A stretch of 64,000 bases of DNA, taken from Oscillospiraceae bacterium CM (GTDB lineage: Bacteria; Bacillota; Clostridia; Oscillospirales; Oscillospiraceae). The DNA is taken from assembly GCA_022870705.1 (NCBI GenBank), contig CP072107.1:804501-868500 (forward strand), given 5' to 3'. Under the pieces are notes generated by a model, which ran no database searches, was not told the origin of the DNA, and saw only the letters and a program-made list of their open reading frames with translations. Shown piece by piece: positions 19,608-28,814 of this stretch. Made by a program: the position numbers and the translations under genes. The stretch's first letter is position 1; each line of letters begins with the position of its first letter.

Positions 19608-21683
19608 ATGCCGAGACAGTATTCGCTTGAAAAAACGAGAAATATAGGCATTATGGCTCATATTGATGCGGGAAAGACCACAACAACCGAGAGAATTCTG
19701 TTCTATACGGGCCGCACCTATAAAATCGGCGAGGTCCATGAAGGCGCCGCGACGATGGACTGGATGGAACAGGAGCAGGAGAGAGGCATCACCATCACCT
19801 CTGCTGCGACGACGTGTTTTTGGAATGATCACCGCATTAATATCATCGATACCCCGGGTCACGTGGACTTCACTGTTGAGGTGGAGCGGTCCCTGCGCGT
19901 CCTGGACGGGTCGGTGACGGTCATGTGCGCTAAAGGCGGCGTAGAGCCGCAGTCTGAAACGGTCTGGCGGCAGGCCGATAAATACCACGTGCCGCGAATG
20001 ATTTACGTTAATAAGATGGACATCATGGGCGCCGATTTCTTTAACGTGCTCAGTATGGTAGAGGATCGGCTGAAAGCCAACGCCGTGCCTATTCAGCTGC
20101 CCATCGGCGCTGAAGCCGACTTCAAGGGGATTATCGACCTCGTGGAGATGAAGGCCGACATCTACTATGATGAGCTCGGCAAGGATATGCGCGTTGAGCC
20201 GATACCGGAGAACATGATGGACCTCGCCAAGGAGTACCACACAAAGCTCATTGAAGCCGTCTCGGATTTCGATGAGGAGATCATGGAGCGCTATCTCGAG
20301 GGCGAAGAAATCAGCGCAGACGCTGTGAAGGCCGCCATTCGGAAGGCCACGCTCGCCGTTGAGATGATCCCCGTCGTCTGTGGCACATCTTACAAAAACA
20401 AAGGCGTTCAGAAGCTTTTAGACGCGATCGTCGATTATATGCCGTCGCCGCTGGACATCCGGGATATTCAGGGTGTCATCCCCGGCACGGAGGAAACGGA
20501 TACGCGTCCCGCCAGTGACGATGCGCCGTTTTCCGCGCTGGCGTTCAAGATCATGACGGACCCATATGTCGGGCGTTTGTCCTTCTTCCGTGTTTATTCG
20601 GGAACCGCCGAAGCCGGCGCAACCGTTTTGAACTCGACGAAGGGCAACAAAGAGCGCCTTGGCCGTATCCTGCAGATGCACGCCAACCACCGTGAAGACA
20701 TCAATATGGTCTATTCCGGTGATATCGCCGCCGCCGTCGGCCTGAAGAACACAACGACGGGTGACACGCTGTGCAGCGAGAAGGCCCCCATCATTCTGGA
20801 GTCGATGGAATTCCCGGAGCCTGTTATCCGCGTCGCCATCGAGCCGAAGACGAAAGCCGGACAGGAAAAGATGGGCATTGCGCTCAGTAAGCTCGCCGAG
20901 GAGGACCCGACGTTCAAAACGTACACCGATCAGGAGACCGGGCAGACGATTATCGCGGGTATGGGTGAACTCCATCTGGAGATCATCGTCGATAGGCTTC
21001 TGCGTGAGTTTAAGGTTGAGGCCAACGTCGGCAAACCGCAGGTCTCTTATAAAGAGACCATCAGAAAATCGGCCGACGTCGACCACAAGTACGCCAGACA
21101 GTCGGGCGGTAAAGGTCAGTACGGCCACGTTAAGATCATCGTTGAGCCCAATGAATCCGGCAAGGGCTACGAGTTCATCAACAAAATTGTCGGCGGCTCG
21201 ATCCCGAAGGAGTATATCCCGGCTGTCGATCAGGGCATCCAGGGCGCCATGCAGGCCGGTATTCTGGCCGGTTATCAGGTTGTCGATGTCAAGGTGACGC
21301 TGTATGACGGCTCCTACCACGAGGTCGACTCGAGTGAAATGGCGTTTAAAATCGCTGGCAGCATGGCCTTCAAGGAAGGTATGCACAAAGCGGACCCCGT
21401 CCTGCTTGAGCCGATCATGAAGGTCGTCGTCACCGTCCCGGAGGACTATATGGGCGATGTCATCGGTGACATCAATTCCCGCCGCGGTCAGATCACCGGT
21501 ATGGAGACGCGCAGCGGCGCAGCCGTTGTCAACTCGTTTGTCCCGCTGTCCACCATGTTCGGCTACTCGACGGACCTGCGCTCTAAAACACAGGGACGCG
21601 GCACATACGCTATGGAGCCGAGCCACTACGTTGAACTGCCGAAATCGCTGCAGCAGGAGCTCATTGCCGGGAATAAGCAATAA
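19608..21683 (+). CDS. fusA: Elongation factor G
   Basis: 691 residues. This GTPase drives ribosomal translocation and, with RRF, recycling. P-loop AHIDAGKT is at 17-24, switch [10 protein letters not shown], and the NKMD specificity motif follows. The ATG at 19608 lies eight bases after AAGGAG; a GTG at 19599 overlaps that site and is rejected. A single EF-G-type gene of standard length in the str operon, so canonical translocase function is expected; regions that determine fusidic-acid binding look complete. Confidence 0.99.
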   Translation: MPRQYSLEKTRNIGIMAHIDAGKTTTTERILFYTGRTYKIGEVHEGAATMDWMEQEQERGITITSAATTCFWNDHRINIIDTPGHVDFTVEVERSLRVLDGSVTVMCAKGGVEPQSETVWRQADKYHVPRMIYVNKMDIMGADFFNVLSMVEDRLKANAVPIQLPIGAEADFKGIIDLVEMKADIYYDELGKDMRVEPIPENMMDLAKEYHTKLIEAVSDFDEEIMERYLEGEEISADAVKAAIRKATLAVEMIPVVCGTSYKNKGVQKLLDAIVDYMPSPLDIRDIQGVIPGTEETDTRPASDDAPFSALAFKIMTDPYVGRLSFFRVYSGTAEAGATVLNSTKGNKERLGRILQMHANHREDINMVYSGDIAAAVGLKNTTTGDTLCSEKAPIILESMEFPEPVIRVAIEPKTKAGQEKMGIALSKLAEEDPTFKTYTDQETGQTIIAGMGELHLEIIVDRLLREFKVEANVGKPQVSYKETIRKSADVDHKYARQSGGKGQYGHVKIIVEPNESGKGYEFINKIVGGSIPKEYIPAVDQGIQGAMQAGILAGYQVVDVKVTLYDGSYHEVDSSEMAFKIAGSMAFKEGMHKADPVLLEPIMKVVVTVPEDYMGDVIGDINSRRGQITGMETRSGAAVVNSFVPLSTMFGYSTDLRSKTQGRGTYAMEPSHYVELPKSLQQELIAGNKQ

Positions 21684-21693
21684 AAAATAATGA

Positions 21694-21722
21694 TTGCCAT
21701 TTTTCAAAAAATACTGTAAAAT
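21694..21722 (+). promoter_or_regulatory. Promoter of tuf
   Basis: TTGCCA (21694-21699), 17-base spacer, TAAAAT (21717-21722) in the AT-rich gap between fusA and tuf, 65 bases before the tuf start. It would allow higher tuf output than the rest of the operon. Confidence 0.68.
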
Positions 21723-21786
21723 ACCGCATTACAAGGAATTCGTCAATTGATTTTATTTCAAATACTGTAAGGAGGATTTTTTAGCC

Positions 21787-22989
21787 ATGGCTAAGCAAAA
21801 GTTTGAAAGAACAAAGCCGCACGTCAATATCGGCACGATTGGTCACGTTGACCATGGAAAGACGACGCTCACCGCCGCAATCACGAAGTATTTGTCGTTT
21901 TCCGGCAAAGCGAAGTTTGAGGCTTATGATCAGATTGATAAGGCGCCTGAAGAGAGAGAGCGCGGCATCACGATCAATACAGCCCATGTCGAATATGAGA
22001 CGGAAAAGCGCCACTATGCGCACGTTGACTGCCCGGGCCACGCCGACTATATCAAGAACATGATTACCGGCGCCGCGCAGATGGACGGTGCGATCCTCGT
22101 CATCGCCGCTTCAGACGGCCCGATGGCTCAGACGCGTGAACACATTCTTCTCGCCCGCCAGGTCGGCGTTCCGGCCATCGTCGTCTTCCTCAACAAGGTT
22201 GACCAGGTTGACGATCCCGAGCTCCTCGAGCTCGTCGAGATGGAAGTCCGCGAGCTTCTGTCCAAGTATGAGTTCCCCGGCGATGATCTGCCGATCATCA
22301 AGGGCAGCGCGCTCAACGCGCTGGCTTCCACCTCCACCGATCCGGATGCGCCGGAATATGCCTGCATCAAAGAGCTGATGGACGCTGTCGACAGCTATAT
22401 CCCAACACCGGAGCGCAAAGCCGACCTGCCGTTCCTTATGCCTGTTGAAGACGTCTTCACGATCACAGGCCGCGGCACCGTCGCCACGGGCCGTGTCGAG
22501 CGTGGCCAGGTCAACATGAACGACAAGGTTCAGATTGTCGGTCTGATGGACGAGCCGAAAGAGACAACCGTCACCGGTATCGAAATGTTCCGCAAGCTCC
22601 TCGATTACGCGGAAGCCGGCGACAACATCGGCACGCTGCTCCGCGGCGTCGCGAAGACGGACATCGAGCGTGGCCAGGTTCTGGCTAAGCCCGGCTCCAT
22701 CAAGCCCCACACGAAGTTTAAGGGTCAGGTTTACGTTCTCTCCAAGGAAGAGGGCGGCCGCCACACCCCGTTCTTCAATAACTACCGTCCCCAGTTTTAT
22801 TTCCGCACAACAGACGTCACCGGCGTTATCAACCTGCCGGAAGGCACCGAGATGTGCATGCCCGGCGACCACGTCACCATCGACGTTGAGCTCATCACCC
22901 CGATCGCTATTGAGCAGGGCCTCCGCTTCGCTATCCGCGAAGGCGGCCGCACCGTCGGCTCCGGCGTCGTCACCGGCGTTGAGGCGTAA
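21787..22989 (+). CDS. tuf: Elongation factor Tu
   Basis: 400 residues. EF-Tu delivers aminoacyl-tRNA to the ribosomal A site in its GTP form. Motifs: GHVDHGKT (19-26), [33 protein letters not shown], and the C-terminal domains ending [41 protein letters not shown] stretch precedes the ATG. The very biased codon choice (mainly GGC, GTC, CTC, CGC) fits a highly expressed gene. A bidirectional terminator follows. Confidence 0.99.
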   Translation: MAKQKFERTKPHVNIGTIGHVDHGKTTLTAAITKYLSFSGKAKFEAYDQIDKAPEERERGITINTAHVEYETEKRHYAHVDCPGHADYIKNMITGAAQMDGAILVIAASDGPMAQTREHILLARQVGVPAIVVFLNKVDQVDDPELLELVEMEVRELLSKYEFPGDDLPIIKGSALNALASTSTDPDAPEYACIKELMDAVDSYIPTPERKADLPFLMPVEDVFTITGRGTVATGRVERGQVNMNDKVQIVGLMDEPKETTVTGIEMFRKLLDYAEAGDNIGTLLRGVAKTDIERGQVLAKPGSIKPHTKFKGQVYVLSKEEGGRHTPFFNNYRPQFYFRTTDVTGVINLPEGTEMCMPGDHVTIDVELITPIAIEQGLRFAIREGGRTVGSGVVTGVEA

Positions 22990-23005
22990 GTCTTAAACCA
23001 CACGA

Positions 23006-23039
23006 AAAAGGGCATTGCCAATTGCGGCAATGCCCTTTT
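23006..23039. terminator. Bidirectional intrinsic terminator between tuf and DUF4830 gene
   Basis: AAAAGGGCATTGCC (23006-23019) and GGCAATGCCCTTTT (23026-23039) form a perfect 14-bp stem with a 6-base loop. The A/T ends supply a U-tract on either strand, serving the two convergent genes. Confidence 0.9.
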
Positions 23040-23076
23040 CATCCTTAACCCGGCTGCTTTTATATGGCCGTTATAT

Positions 23077-23775
23077 TCACGGAGCCGATTCGTCCAAATT
23101 CACATCTGATGTCAGGGTGTCTGTTTTCGAGGCGTTTGGCGAAACGGGTGAGGCTGTGTTCGGAGACGACGTGTTGGGAGCAGCGGCGTTGGGAGACGTT
23201 TTCGGCGTCGAGGCGTTCGGTGACGCACTCGGGACGGCGCTCGGCGACACGGCTGTCGGTGCCGCCGCGCTCGGAGACGGCGATGCCATCGCGCTCATGG
23301 AGCTTTGCGGAAATGATAGGCCCACCATGAAGCCGTCAAGCGCGTAGGACTGCACGTCGCCGGCGATGACTTCATTCCGGTAGACAATGATGTCGGCAAC
23401 GACATTGTCCGGGACGTTGGGGTAATTAAGAATTCTGTACGTATAGCGCGTAGCCTCAATACCGCCATACTTGGACAGATCAAAACCCTGTGCCTGCTGG
23501 AGTGCGTTGTATTGCTTGTAGACGGCCGTAAATTCCCGCGGTATCACAACGGTCTGCTCTTCCACAGGCGTTTGTTCGACAACCCAGCCGAGCTTCGTGA
23601 GATACGAAACGCGCTGGTCATTGTCCTTGACAATGGCCGACAGGACGGCCGTCTCTTTGGCACCCGTCTGATCGAGTTTCCCCGCAATGAGGACAATGGC
23701 AGCGAGAACAACGGCCAGCGCCAGGATAATCAGTACGGCTTTTTTCTTATTGAATTTGGTGGTAAAAATAAACAT
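23077..23775 (-). CDS. DUF4830-like membrane-anchored protein with Ser/Pro/Ala tail
   Basis: 232 residues from the ATG at 23775. An N-terminal membrane segment (about 12-32, AVLIILALAVVLAAIVLIAG) is followed by an extracytoplasmic domain (about 40-155: RVSYLTKLGWVVEQTPVEEQTVVIP..., YRILNYPNVPDNVVADIIVYRNEVIAGDV), resembling DUF4830. The last 70-75 residues are low complexity, rich in Ser, Pro, Ala, Asn and Thr (SPSAAAPTAVSPSAVP-type repeats), probably a disordered wall-spanning or glycosylated linker. Function is unknown. It is convergent with tuf and not obviously in an operon. Confidence 0.75.
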   Translation of the reverse strand: MFIFTTKFNKKKAVLIILALAVVLAAIVLIAGKLDQTGAKETAVLSAIVKDNDQRVSYLTKLGWVVEQTPVEEQTVVIPREFTAVYKQYNALQQAQGFDLSKYGGIEATRYTYRILNYPNVPDNVVADIIVYRNEVIAGDVQSYALDGFMVGLSFPQSSMSAMASPSPSAAAPTAVSPSAVPSASPNASTPKTSPNAAAPNTSSPNTASPVSPNASKTDTLTSDVNLDESAP

Positions 23776-23897
23776 ATCGTTCACCCCGTCATCTTGTTGA
23801 TAAAGCTTATTCGCTCCTGTCCCGCGTTATGACAGGCAGATGCGTTACTTGCCACGTCGATTGGGGGAAAAGCCCGGCGGGGGCACGGAGGAATAAT

Positions 23898-24641
23898 ATG
23901 GATAGCATCCGACTTGACAAATTCATATCCGATGCCGGTATCGCCTCAAGAAGAGAGGCGCTTCGGCTCATAAAAGCGGGTTTTGTCGTTGTTGACGGCG
24001 TGACGGCCTTGTCGGGCGCGCTCAAAATTGATCCGCAGTCTGCCGTTATTTCCGTCAGCGGCAAAACACTGACCTATCAAAAGTATCACTACCTGATGCT
24101 CAACAAACCCGCGGGTGTTGTTTCCGCGACGGAAGACCGCGACGAAAAGACAGTCAACGACCTCCTTGAAGGCCCGTGGGCACATATCGGCCTGTTTCCG
24201 GCGGGGCGGCTTGACAAGGATGCCGAAGGTCTCATGATTTTAACGGATGACGGGGCCTTTGCCCATCGGGTTCTGTCGCCGTCGAAGCATGTTTTTAAAA
24301 CGTATTACGTCGAGACAACAGGCGCGCTGACATCGCAGGATGCCGAGGCCTTTAAAAATGGCGTTATGCTGAAGGACGGGCTGCGCTGCCTGCCCGCGTC
24401 CCTACAAATAATTTCTGCCGATTCCACAAGCGCAGCTTATGTGAGAATTTGTGAGGGAAAATACCATCAGGTCAAGCGCATGCTGGCATCGCAGGGCAAG
24501 CCCGTCACATTTTTAAAGCGCGTGGCCGTCGGCGGGCTCCACCTTGACGCGCGTTTACAGCCGGGCGCTTACCGAGAAATGACGCAGGAGGAGCTTGCGT
24601 GTGTCTTTGAACCGATCGATATCTGGAAAAATTTTGTGTAA
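23898..24641 (+). CDS. RsuA-family 16S rRNA pseudouridine synthase
   Basis: 247 residues from an ATG with CACGGAGGAATAAT upstream; the frame extends further 5' but without homology. An N-terminal S4 RNA-binding domain (RLDKFISDAGIASRREALRLIKAGFVVVDG, residues 5-34) precedes the catalytic domain with LNKPAGVVSA and GRLDKDAEGLMILTDDG, in which Asp106 is the catalytic aspartate. The closest role is modification of uridine 516 in 16S rRNA (RsuA), but the RluB/RluE group has similar motifs. It appears to be a single-gene unit. Confidence 0.9.
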   Translation: MDSIRLDKFISDAGIASRREALRLIKAGFVVVDGVTALSGALKIDPQSAVISVSGKTLTYQKYHYLMLNKPAGVVSATEDRDEKTVNDLLEGPWAHIGLFPAGRLDKDAEGLMILTDDGAFAHRVLSPSKHVFKTYYVETTGALTSQDAEAFKNGVMLKDGLRCLPASLQIISADSTSAAYVRICEGKYHQVKRMLASQGKPVTFLKRVAVGGLHLDARLQPGAYREMTQEELACVFEPIDIWKNFV

Positions 24642-24752
24642 AATTTTTGGAAGAATTGCCTCCATTCGTGCTGAAATTGTGAAAATTGGCATATAGTGCT
24701 CGTTATTTTAACAAAAAATTAAAAAAAATAACAAATGACTATGATTTCTCAC

Positions 24753-24781
24753 TTGAAAATTGTTGAATTCCAGTATATTAT
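24753..24781 (+). promoter_or_regulatory. Promoter of the PucR/CdaR-like regulator gene
   Basis: TTGAAA (24753-24758), 17-base spacer, TATTAT (24776-24781), 78 bases before the start codon. Just upstream, GTTATTTT (24702-24709) and AAAATAAC (24725-24732) form an 8-bp inverted repeat in very AT-rich DNA. Confidence 0.58.
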
Positions 24782-24858
24782 GTTAATGTTGTAGGTATGG
24801 TCAAAATCACGAAACAGTTCCCCGTCCGGTAAAAAGAAGAAAATGGGAGGACAATGTC

Positions 24859-25950
24859 ATGTCCAGCAGAATCTTTCAAAGTGTTATTGTCCAGATGAAA
24901 GAAGCCACCAAACGGCTCATCGGCGTTATTGATTCGGACGGTACCATTGTCGCCAGCAGCGAACTGGCTCTCGTCGGTTCCAATATCGGCGTCTTTCCGG
25001 CGTCGGCGGAGGAGACGGGTGACAAGGTCATCAAAAGCTTCGGGAGAACGTTTAAAATGCTGGGCGGCGCCGGGGCAACATTTGATTACGCTGTTTTTGT
25101 CGACGGGGAAGACGACATTTCGAAGACGATTTGTATTATGGCCTTTATCGCCATTTCCGAGGCAAAGATTTATTACGAAGAAAATCACGATAAGTGTGCG
25201 TTCGTCAAAAACATCATCTCCGATAATATTCTCCCGGGCGACATTTACGTGCGCGCCAAGGAACTGCATTTTGTCACGGATGTGCCGCGCCTCGTGCTTG
25301 TCATCCGTCAGGTCGGTCGGTCTGAAGTTACCGCCATTGAGCTGCTGCAGAATCTCTTCCCGGACAAGCAGCATGATTTTGTCATTTCCGTCAGCGAAAC
25401 GGACATCGCCCTGATTAAAGAAGTTGCGCCCGCTGTCGACACAAAATATGTCCTCAAGCTCGCCGCCACTGTCGAGCACAAGCTCAGCGAGGAGCTCGGT
25501 CTGAAAACCGTCATCGGTATCGGCACACCGGCAAAGCATCTGCGCGAGCTGGCCGACCGCTATAAAGAGGCGCAGGTCGCCATCGATGTCGGCAAGGTGT
25601 TTGACACGGAGAAGACGATCATCAACTACGAAAATCTCGGTATCGGCCGCCTGATTTATCAGCTGCCCACAACGCTGTGCGAAATGTTTCTGTCGGAGGT
25701 TTTCAAGAAAAATCCCATCGAGTCGCTCGACCAGGAGACGCTTTATACAATCAACAAGTTCTTTGAAAACAACTTGAATGTCTCAGAGACATCCAGAAAG
25801 CTTTTCGTTCACAGAAACACGCTTGTCTATCGGCTGGAAAAAATCAAAAAGCTCACGGGGCTTGACCTGCGTGAATTTGATCATGCGATTGTTTTTAAAG
25901 TCGCGCTGATGGTAAAGAAGTATTTAAATTCCCAGGAGTCCAAATTTTAA
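24859..25950 (+). CDS. PucR/CdaR-like transcriptional regulator
   Basis: 363 residues, start after TGGGAGGACAATGTC. The C-terminal 60-70 residues (NLNVSETSRKLFVHRNTLVYRLEKIKKLTGLDL, near 310-342) are the PucR-type helix-turn-helix (HTH_30) found in CdaR and PucR regulators. The N-terminal third (MKEATKRLIGVIDSDGTIVASSELALVG) looks like a ligand-sensing domain distantly like the sugar-diacid recognition domain; the middle resembles the GGDEF-like region of CdaR proteins. Family members sense purines, sugar diacids or amino acids. The ligand is unknown. It ends 55 bases before ftsE, so it may be co-transcribed with the division genes, an uncommon neighbour. Confidence 0.8.
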   Translation: MSSRIFQSVIVQMKEATKRLIGVIDSDGTIVASSELALVGSNIGVFPASAEETGDKVIKSFGRTFKMLGGAGATFDYAVFVDGEDDISKTICIMAFIAISEAKIYYEENHDKCAFVKNIISDNILPGDIYVRAKELHFVTDVPRLVLVIRQVGRSEVTAIELLQNLFPDKQHDFVISVSETDIALIKEVAPAVDTKYVLKLAATVEHKLSEELGLKTVIGIGTPAKHLRELADRYKEAQVAIDVGKVFDTEKTIINYENLGIGRLIYQLPTTLCEMFLSEVFKKNPIESLDQETLYTINKFFENNLNVSETSRKLFVHRNTLVYRLEKIKKLTGLDLREFDHAIVFKVALMVKKYLNSQESKF

Positions 25951-26005
25951 AGGCTTTTCGGGAACACGAGGCAATCGTCCTGATGCTAAATTTGAGGTAC
26001 AATGA

Positions 26006-26695
26006 ATGGTTCAACTGATTGATGTATTCAAGGAATATGAAAATGGTACGAAAGCGCTCAAAGGCGTTAACCTGAAGCTGGAGTCGGGCGAATTCGCTTT
26101 TCTCGTCGGCCCCTCCGGTTCCGGAAAATCAACGATTATGAAGCTCTTAACGGCTGAAATCGCGCCGACAGACGGCACGGTGGTCGTCAACGGCTTTAGT
26201 TTAAACGACATTAAAATGAACAAGATGCCGTATCTGCGGCGTTCGCTCGGCGTCATCTTTCAGGATTTCAGGCTAATTCCAAAAAAGACGGTTTATGAAA
26301 ATGTCGCGTTTGCAATGCACGCGGTTGGCGCTCCCGCCAAGGAGATCCGAAAGCGTGTTCCCTATGTTCTGGACTTGGTCGGTCTCGACATGAAAGCAAA
26401 AATGCGTCCGCTGGAGCTCTCCGGCGGCGAGCAGCAGCGCGTGGCGATCGCCCGGGCGCTTGTCAACAATCCTAATCTGATCGTCGCCGACGAGCCAACA
26501 GGGAATCTTGACCCGGCGCGCAGCCTTGAAATTCTCATGCTGCTTCAGAAGATCAACGAGCTCGGGACGACGGTTCTTGTCGTGACGCATGAAAAGGCGC
26601 TTGTGGACGCCTTTACAAAGCGTGTCATCGCCATCGACAACGGCAGGATCATCAGTGACGGAATGGACGGGTACTACAAATATGAAGAGGTCTAA
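26006..26695 (+). CDS. ftsE: Cell division ATP-binding protein FtsE
   Basis: 229 residues. The ATPase of the FtsEX complex, which signals across the membrane to activate peptidoglycan hydrolases at sites of growth or division. Walker [10 protein letters not shown] (36-44), signature [15 protein letters not shown], Walker [13 protein letters not shown] and the H-loop VTHE are intact. The ATG at 26006 follows TTGAGGTACAATGA; an ATG at 26002 is out of frame. It overlaps ftsX by 14 bases, and the order ftsE-ftsX-M23 factor-S41 protease is a common Firmicute arrangement. Confidence 0.97.
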   Translation: MVQLIDVFKEYENGTKALKGVNLKLESGEFAFLVGPSGSGKSTIMKLLTAEIAPTDGTVVVNGFSLNDIKMNKMPYLRRSLGVIFQDFRLIPKKTVYENVAFAMHAVGAPAKEIRKRVPYVLDLVGLDMKAKMRPLELSGGEQQRVAIARALVNNPNLIVADEPTGNLDPARSLEILMLLQKINELGTTVLVVTHEKALVDAFTKRVIAIDNGRIISDGMDGYYKYEEV

Positions 26696-27569
26696 TTTTA
26701 CATATTACATCAAGGAAGGTGCCGCCGGTATATTCGCGCACGGCTTCATGTCGTTTGCCTCGGTCTGCATCATCGTGGCCTGCCTCATTATCATGGGCAG
26801 CTTTTCCCTTCTGGCGGTCAATGTCAACGCCATTATTGATAAGTTTGAAAAGGAAAATGTCGTCCTCGCTTTCGTCGATGAAAACCTGACGGAGCAGCAG
26901 GCCAGAGCGCTGGAAAGCCAGATTGAAAGCGTGCCGAACGTGGAGTACGCGACGTTTATCAGCCGTGACGAAGCCATGCAGAGCTTTGAGAGCAAATATC
27001 AGGACAAGTCCATCTTTGAAAACCTTGATTCCACCGTTCTGCGCCACCGATACGCTATTTATATGCGCGACATCTCCCAGACAGAGCAGACGCAGAACGA
27101 CCTTTCCGCCATCAACGGCATCGTGAAGGTTAACGCCAACCTCAGCATTGCCAGAGGCTTTGTCACCGTCAGCAACGTCGTCAGCGCCGTGTCGCTCACT
27201 ATTGCTGCCGTCTTGCTCGTTATTTCTCTTTTTATCATGTCCAACACCATCAAACTGGCGACGTTTGACAGGCGTGAGGAAATCGCCATTATGAAAATGG
27301 TCGGCGCGACGAACAGCTTTATCCGATGGCCGTTTGTTTTTCAGGGCTTTACACTCGGCCTTGCCGGCGCGCTGATTGCCTTCATTGCGCAGTGGATCAT
27401 CTATGCCCTTGTTGCCAACATGCTCGTGAACAGCTATGCGCTGACCTTTGTCACAACGATCCCATTTTCAAGCGTCGCCATACCGATTTTCCTTGTGTTT
27501 GTCGGAATTGGGTTTGGCGTCGGCGTCGGCGGCAGCGCAATGGCCATCAAGAACTATTTGAGAGTCTGA
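26682..27569 (+). CDS. ftsX: Cell division protein FtsX
   Basis: 295 residues from the ATG inside the ftsE end, giving the typical start [21 protein letters not shown]. An open frame reaches further 5' but this is ftsE shadow. It has a membrane segment at about 25-45, an extracellular domain of about 120 residues (ENVVLAFVDENLTEQQ... IARGFVTVSN) and three C-terminal membrane segments (about 170-290), the FtsX/MacB permease topology. The loop is expected to contact the EnvC-like M23 factor encoded next. Confidence 0.96.
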   Translation: MKRSNFTYYIKEGAAGIFAHGFMSFASVCIIVACLIIMGSFSLLAVNVNAIIDKFEKENVVLAFVDENLTEQQARALESQIESVPNVEYATFISRDEAMQSFESKYQDKSIFENLDSTVLRHRYAIYMRDISQTEQTQNDLSAINGIVKVNANLSIARGFVTVSNVVSAVSLTIAAVLLVISLFIMSNTIKLATFDRREEIAIMKMVGATNSFIRWPFVFQGFTLGLAGALIAFIAQWIIYALVANMLVNSYALTFVTTIPFSSVAIPIFLVFVGIGFGVGVGGSAMAIKNYLRV

Positions 27570-27581
27570 GAAGGTGTATCT

Positions 27582-28796
27582 ATGACGAGAAAATGGTTTA
27601 TCCGTATTGTTGCCATTCTCCTGGCGCTTTTGATGGCGGTATCCGTGCTTTATATTGCGGTTAACAGTATTAAGGCGAGTGCCGTCACCCAGAGCCAGAT
27701 CGATAGTCTGAAAAAGCAGCAGAAGGAAATTGAACGCAAAAAACAGGAGATCCAATCGCAGATTAACTCGCTGAAATATCAGCAGTCGACCGCGATGGCG
27801 AAAAAGAACGTCCTTGATAATCAAATCGACCTGACGCAGCAGGAGATAGCCAACATCACCGATCAAATCGAAACATATACACAGCTCATTGCAGCCAAGG
27901 AGACAGAGGTTCAGCAGGATCAGCAGTATGAAGACGAGCAGTTTGCACTCTTTAAAGCCCGCATGCGGACGATGGAGGAAAACGGCACCATCTCATACAT
28001 AGCCGTCGTCTTTGACGCCAGCAGCTTTGCCGATTTGCTCGCCCGCATTGACTTCGTCGGTGACGTGATGCATTACGACCAGAACCTTTATATGAAGCTC
28101 AAGGCCGCCAAGCAGGCGACGATTGACGCCAAAGCGGCGCTGGAGGTGGCCAAGGCCGACCAAGAGGCCGACAAAGCCGACCTGCAGAAAAAGCAGACGG
28201 AGCTCACAGCGCAGCTGGCCGAGGCCGAAGCCCTCGTGCAGCAGCTGGAGGATAATCTGAATCAGGCCAAAGAGCTTTACGAGCAGGAAAACGCGGAAGG
28301 CGACAAGATTCAGGCGGACATCAATAAAAAAGTTGAGGAGCTCCGCAAGCAAAACGAGCAGTCGGGTAATGGCGTCGTCGGTACCGGTCAGCTCACCTGG
28401 CCGACGCCGTCGTGCATGATTGTCACGTCGCCGTTCGGTATGCGCATGCATCCGATTTATCATGAGATGCGCATGCATTATGGCATTGATATCGGCGCAA
28501 AATATGGAGCGAGCATCGTTGCCGCCGACAGCGGCACGATCATCATCTCCGAATACAGCTCCTCCTATGGCAATTATATCGTCATCAGCCACGGCAACGG
28601 CATGACGACGCTGTACGCCCATATGAGTGCGCGCCTTGTCAAGGCCGGTGATAAAGTGACAAAAGGAGATACCATCGGTAAAGTCGGCTCAACCGGCGCA
28701 TCAACGGGTGCACACCTGCACTTTGAAGTCTCCAAGAACGGGACGCGCGTCAATCCGCTGCAGTACTTCAGCGGCTATACAAAACAGGGCTGGTAA
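27582..28796 (+). CDS. EnvC-like murein hydrolase activator / M23 peptidase
   Basis: 404 residues: N-terminal signal or anchor segment (about 7-28), a long coiled coil (about 32-255, Lys/Glu/Gln-rich, QSQIDSLKKQQKEIERKKQE), and a C-terminal M23 (LytM) domain (about 275-400). The zinc-ligand motif HYGIDIG and the HLHFEV motif are both present, so unlike E. coli EnvC the domain may be a catalytically active endopeptidase. Coiled-coil M23 proteins next to ftsEX are activated by FtsX. The start follows TGAGAAGGTGTATCT, 12 bases after ftsX. Confidence 0.92.
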   Translation: MTRKWFIRIVAILLALLMAVSVLYIAVNSIKASAVTQSQIDSLKKQQKEIERKKQEIQSQINSLKYQQSTAMAKKNVLDNQIDLTQQEIANITDQIETYTQLIAAKETEVQQDQQYEDEQFALFKARMRTMEENGTISYIAVVFDASSFADLLARIDFVGDVMHYDQNLYMKLKAAKQATIDAKAALEVAKADQEADKADLQKKQTELTAQLAEAEALVQQLEDNLNQAKELYEQENAEGDKIQADINKKVEELRKQNEQSGNGVVGTGQLTWPTPSCMIVTSPFGMRMHPIYHEMRMHYGIDIGAKYGASIVAADSGTIIISEYSSSYGNYIVISHGNGMTTLYAHMSARLVKAGDKVTKGDTIGKVGSTGASTGAHLHFEVSKNGTRVNPLQYFSGYTKQGW

Positions 28797-28814
28797 GCCG
28801 TAACAGGAACGTTT

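Noticed and set aside
20418-21707. 429-codon open frame on the minus strand opposite fusA
   Set aside because: It lies fully antisense to an unambiguous EF-G gene with no ribosome binding site or family resemblance. GC-rich third positions generate such frames opposite biased genes; the same holds for the frames opposite rpoB (11926-12759) and tuf (22111-22872).
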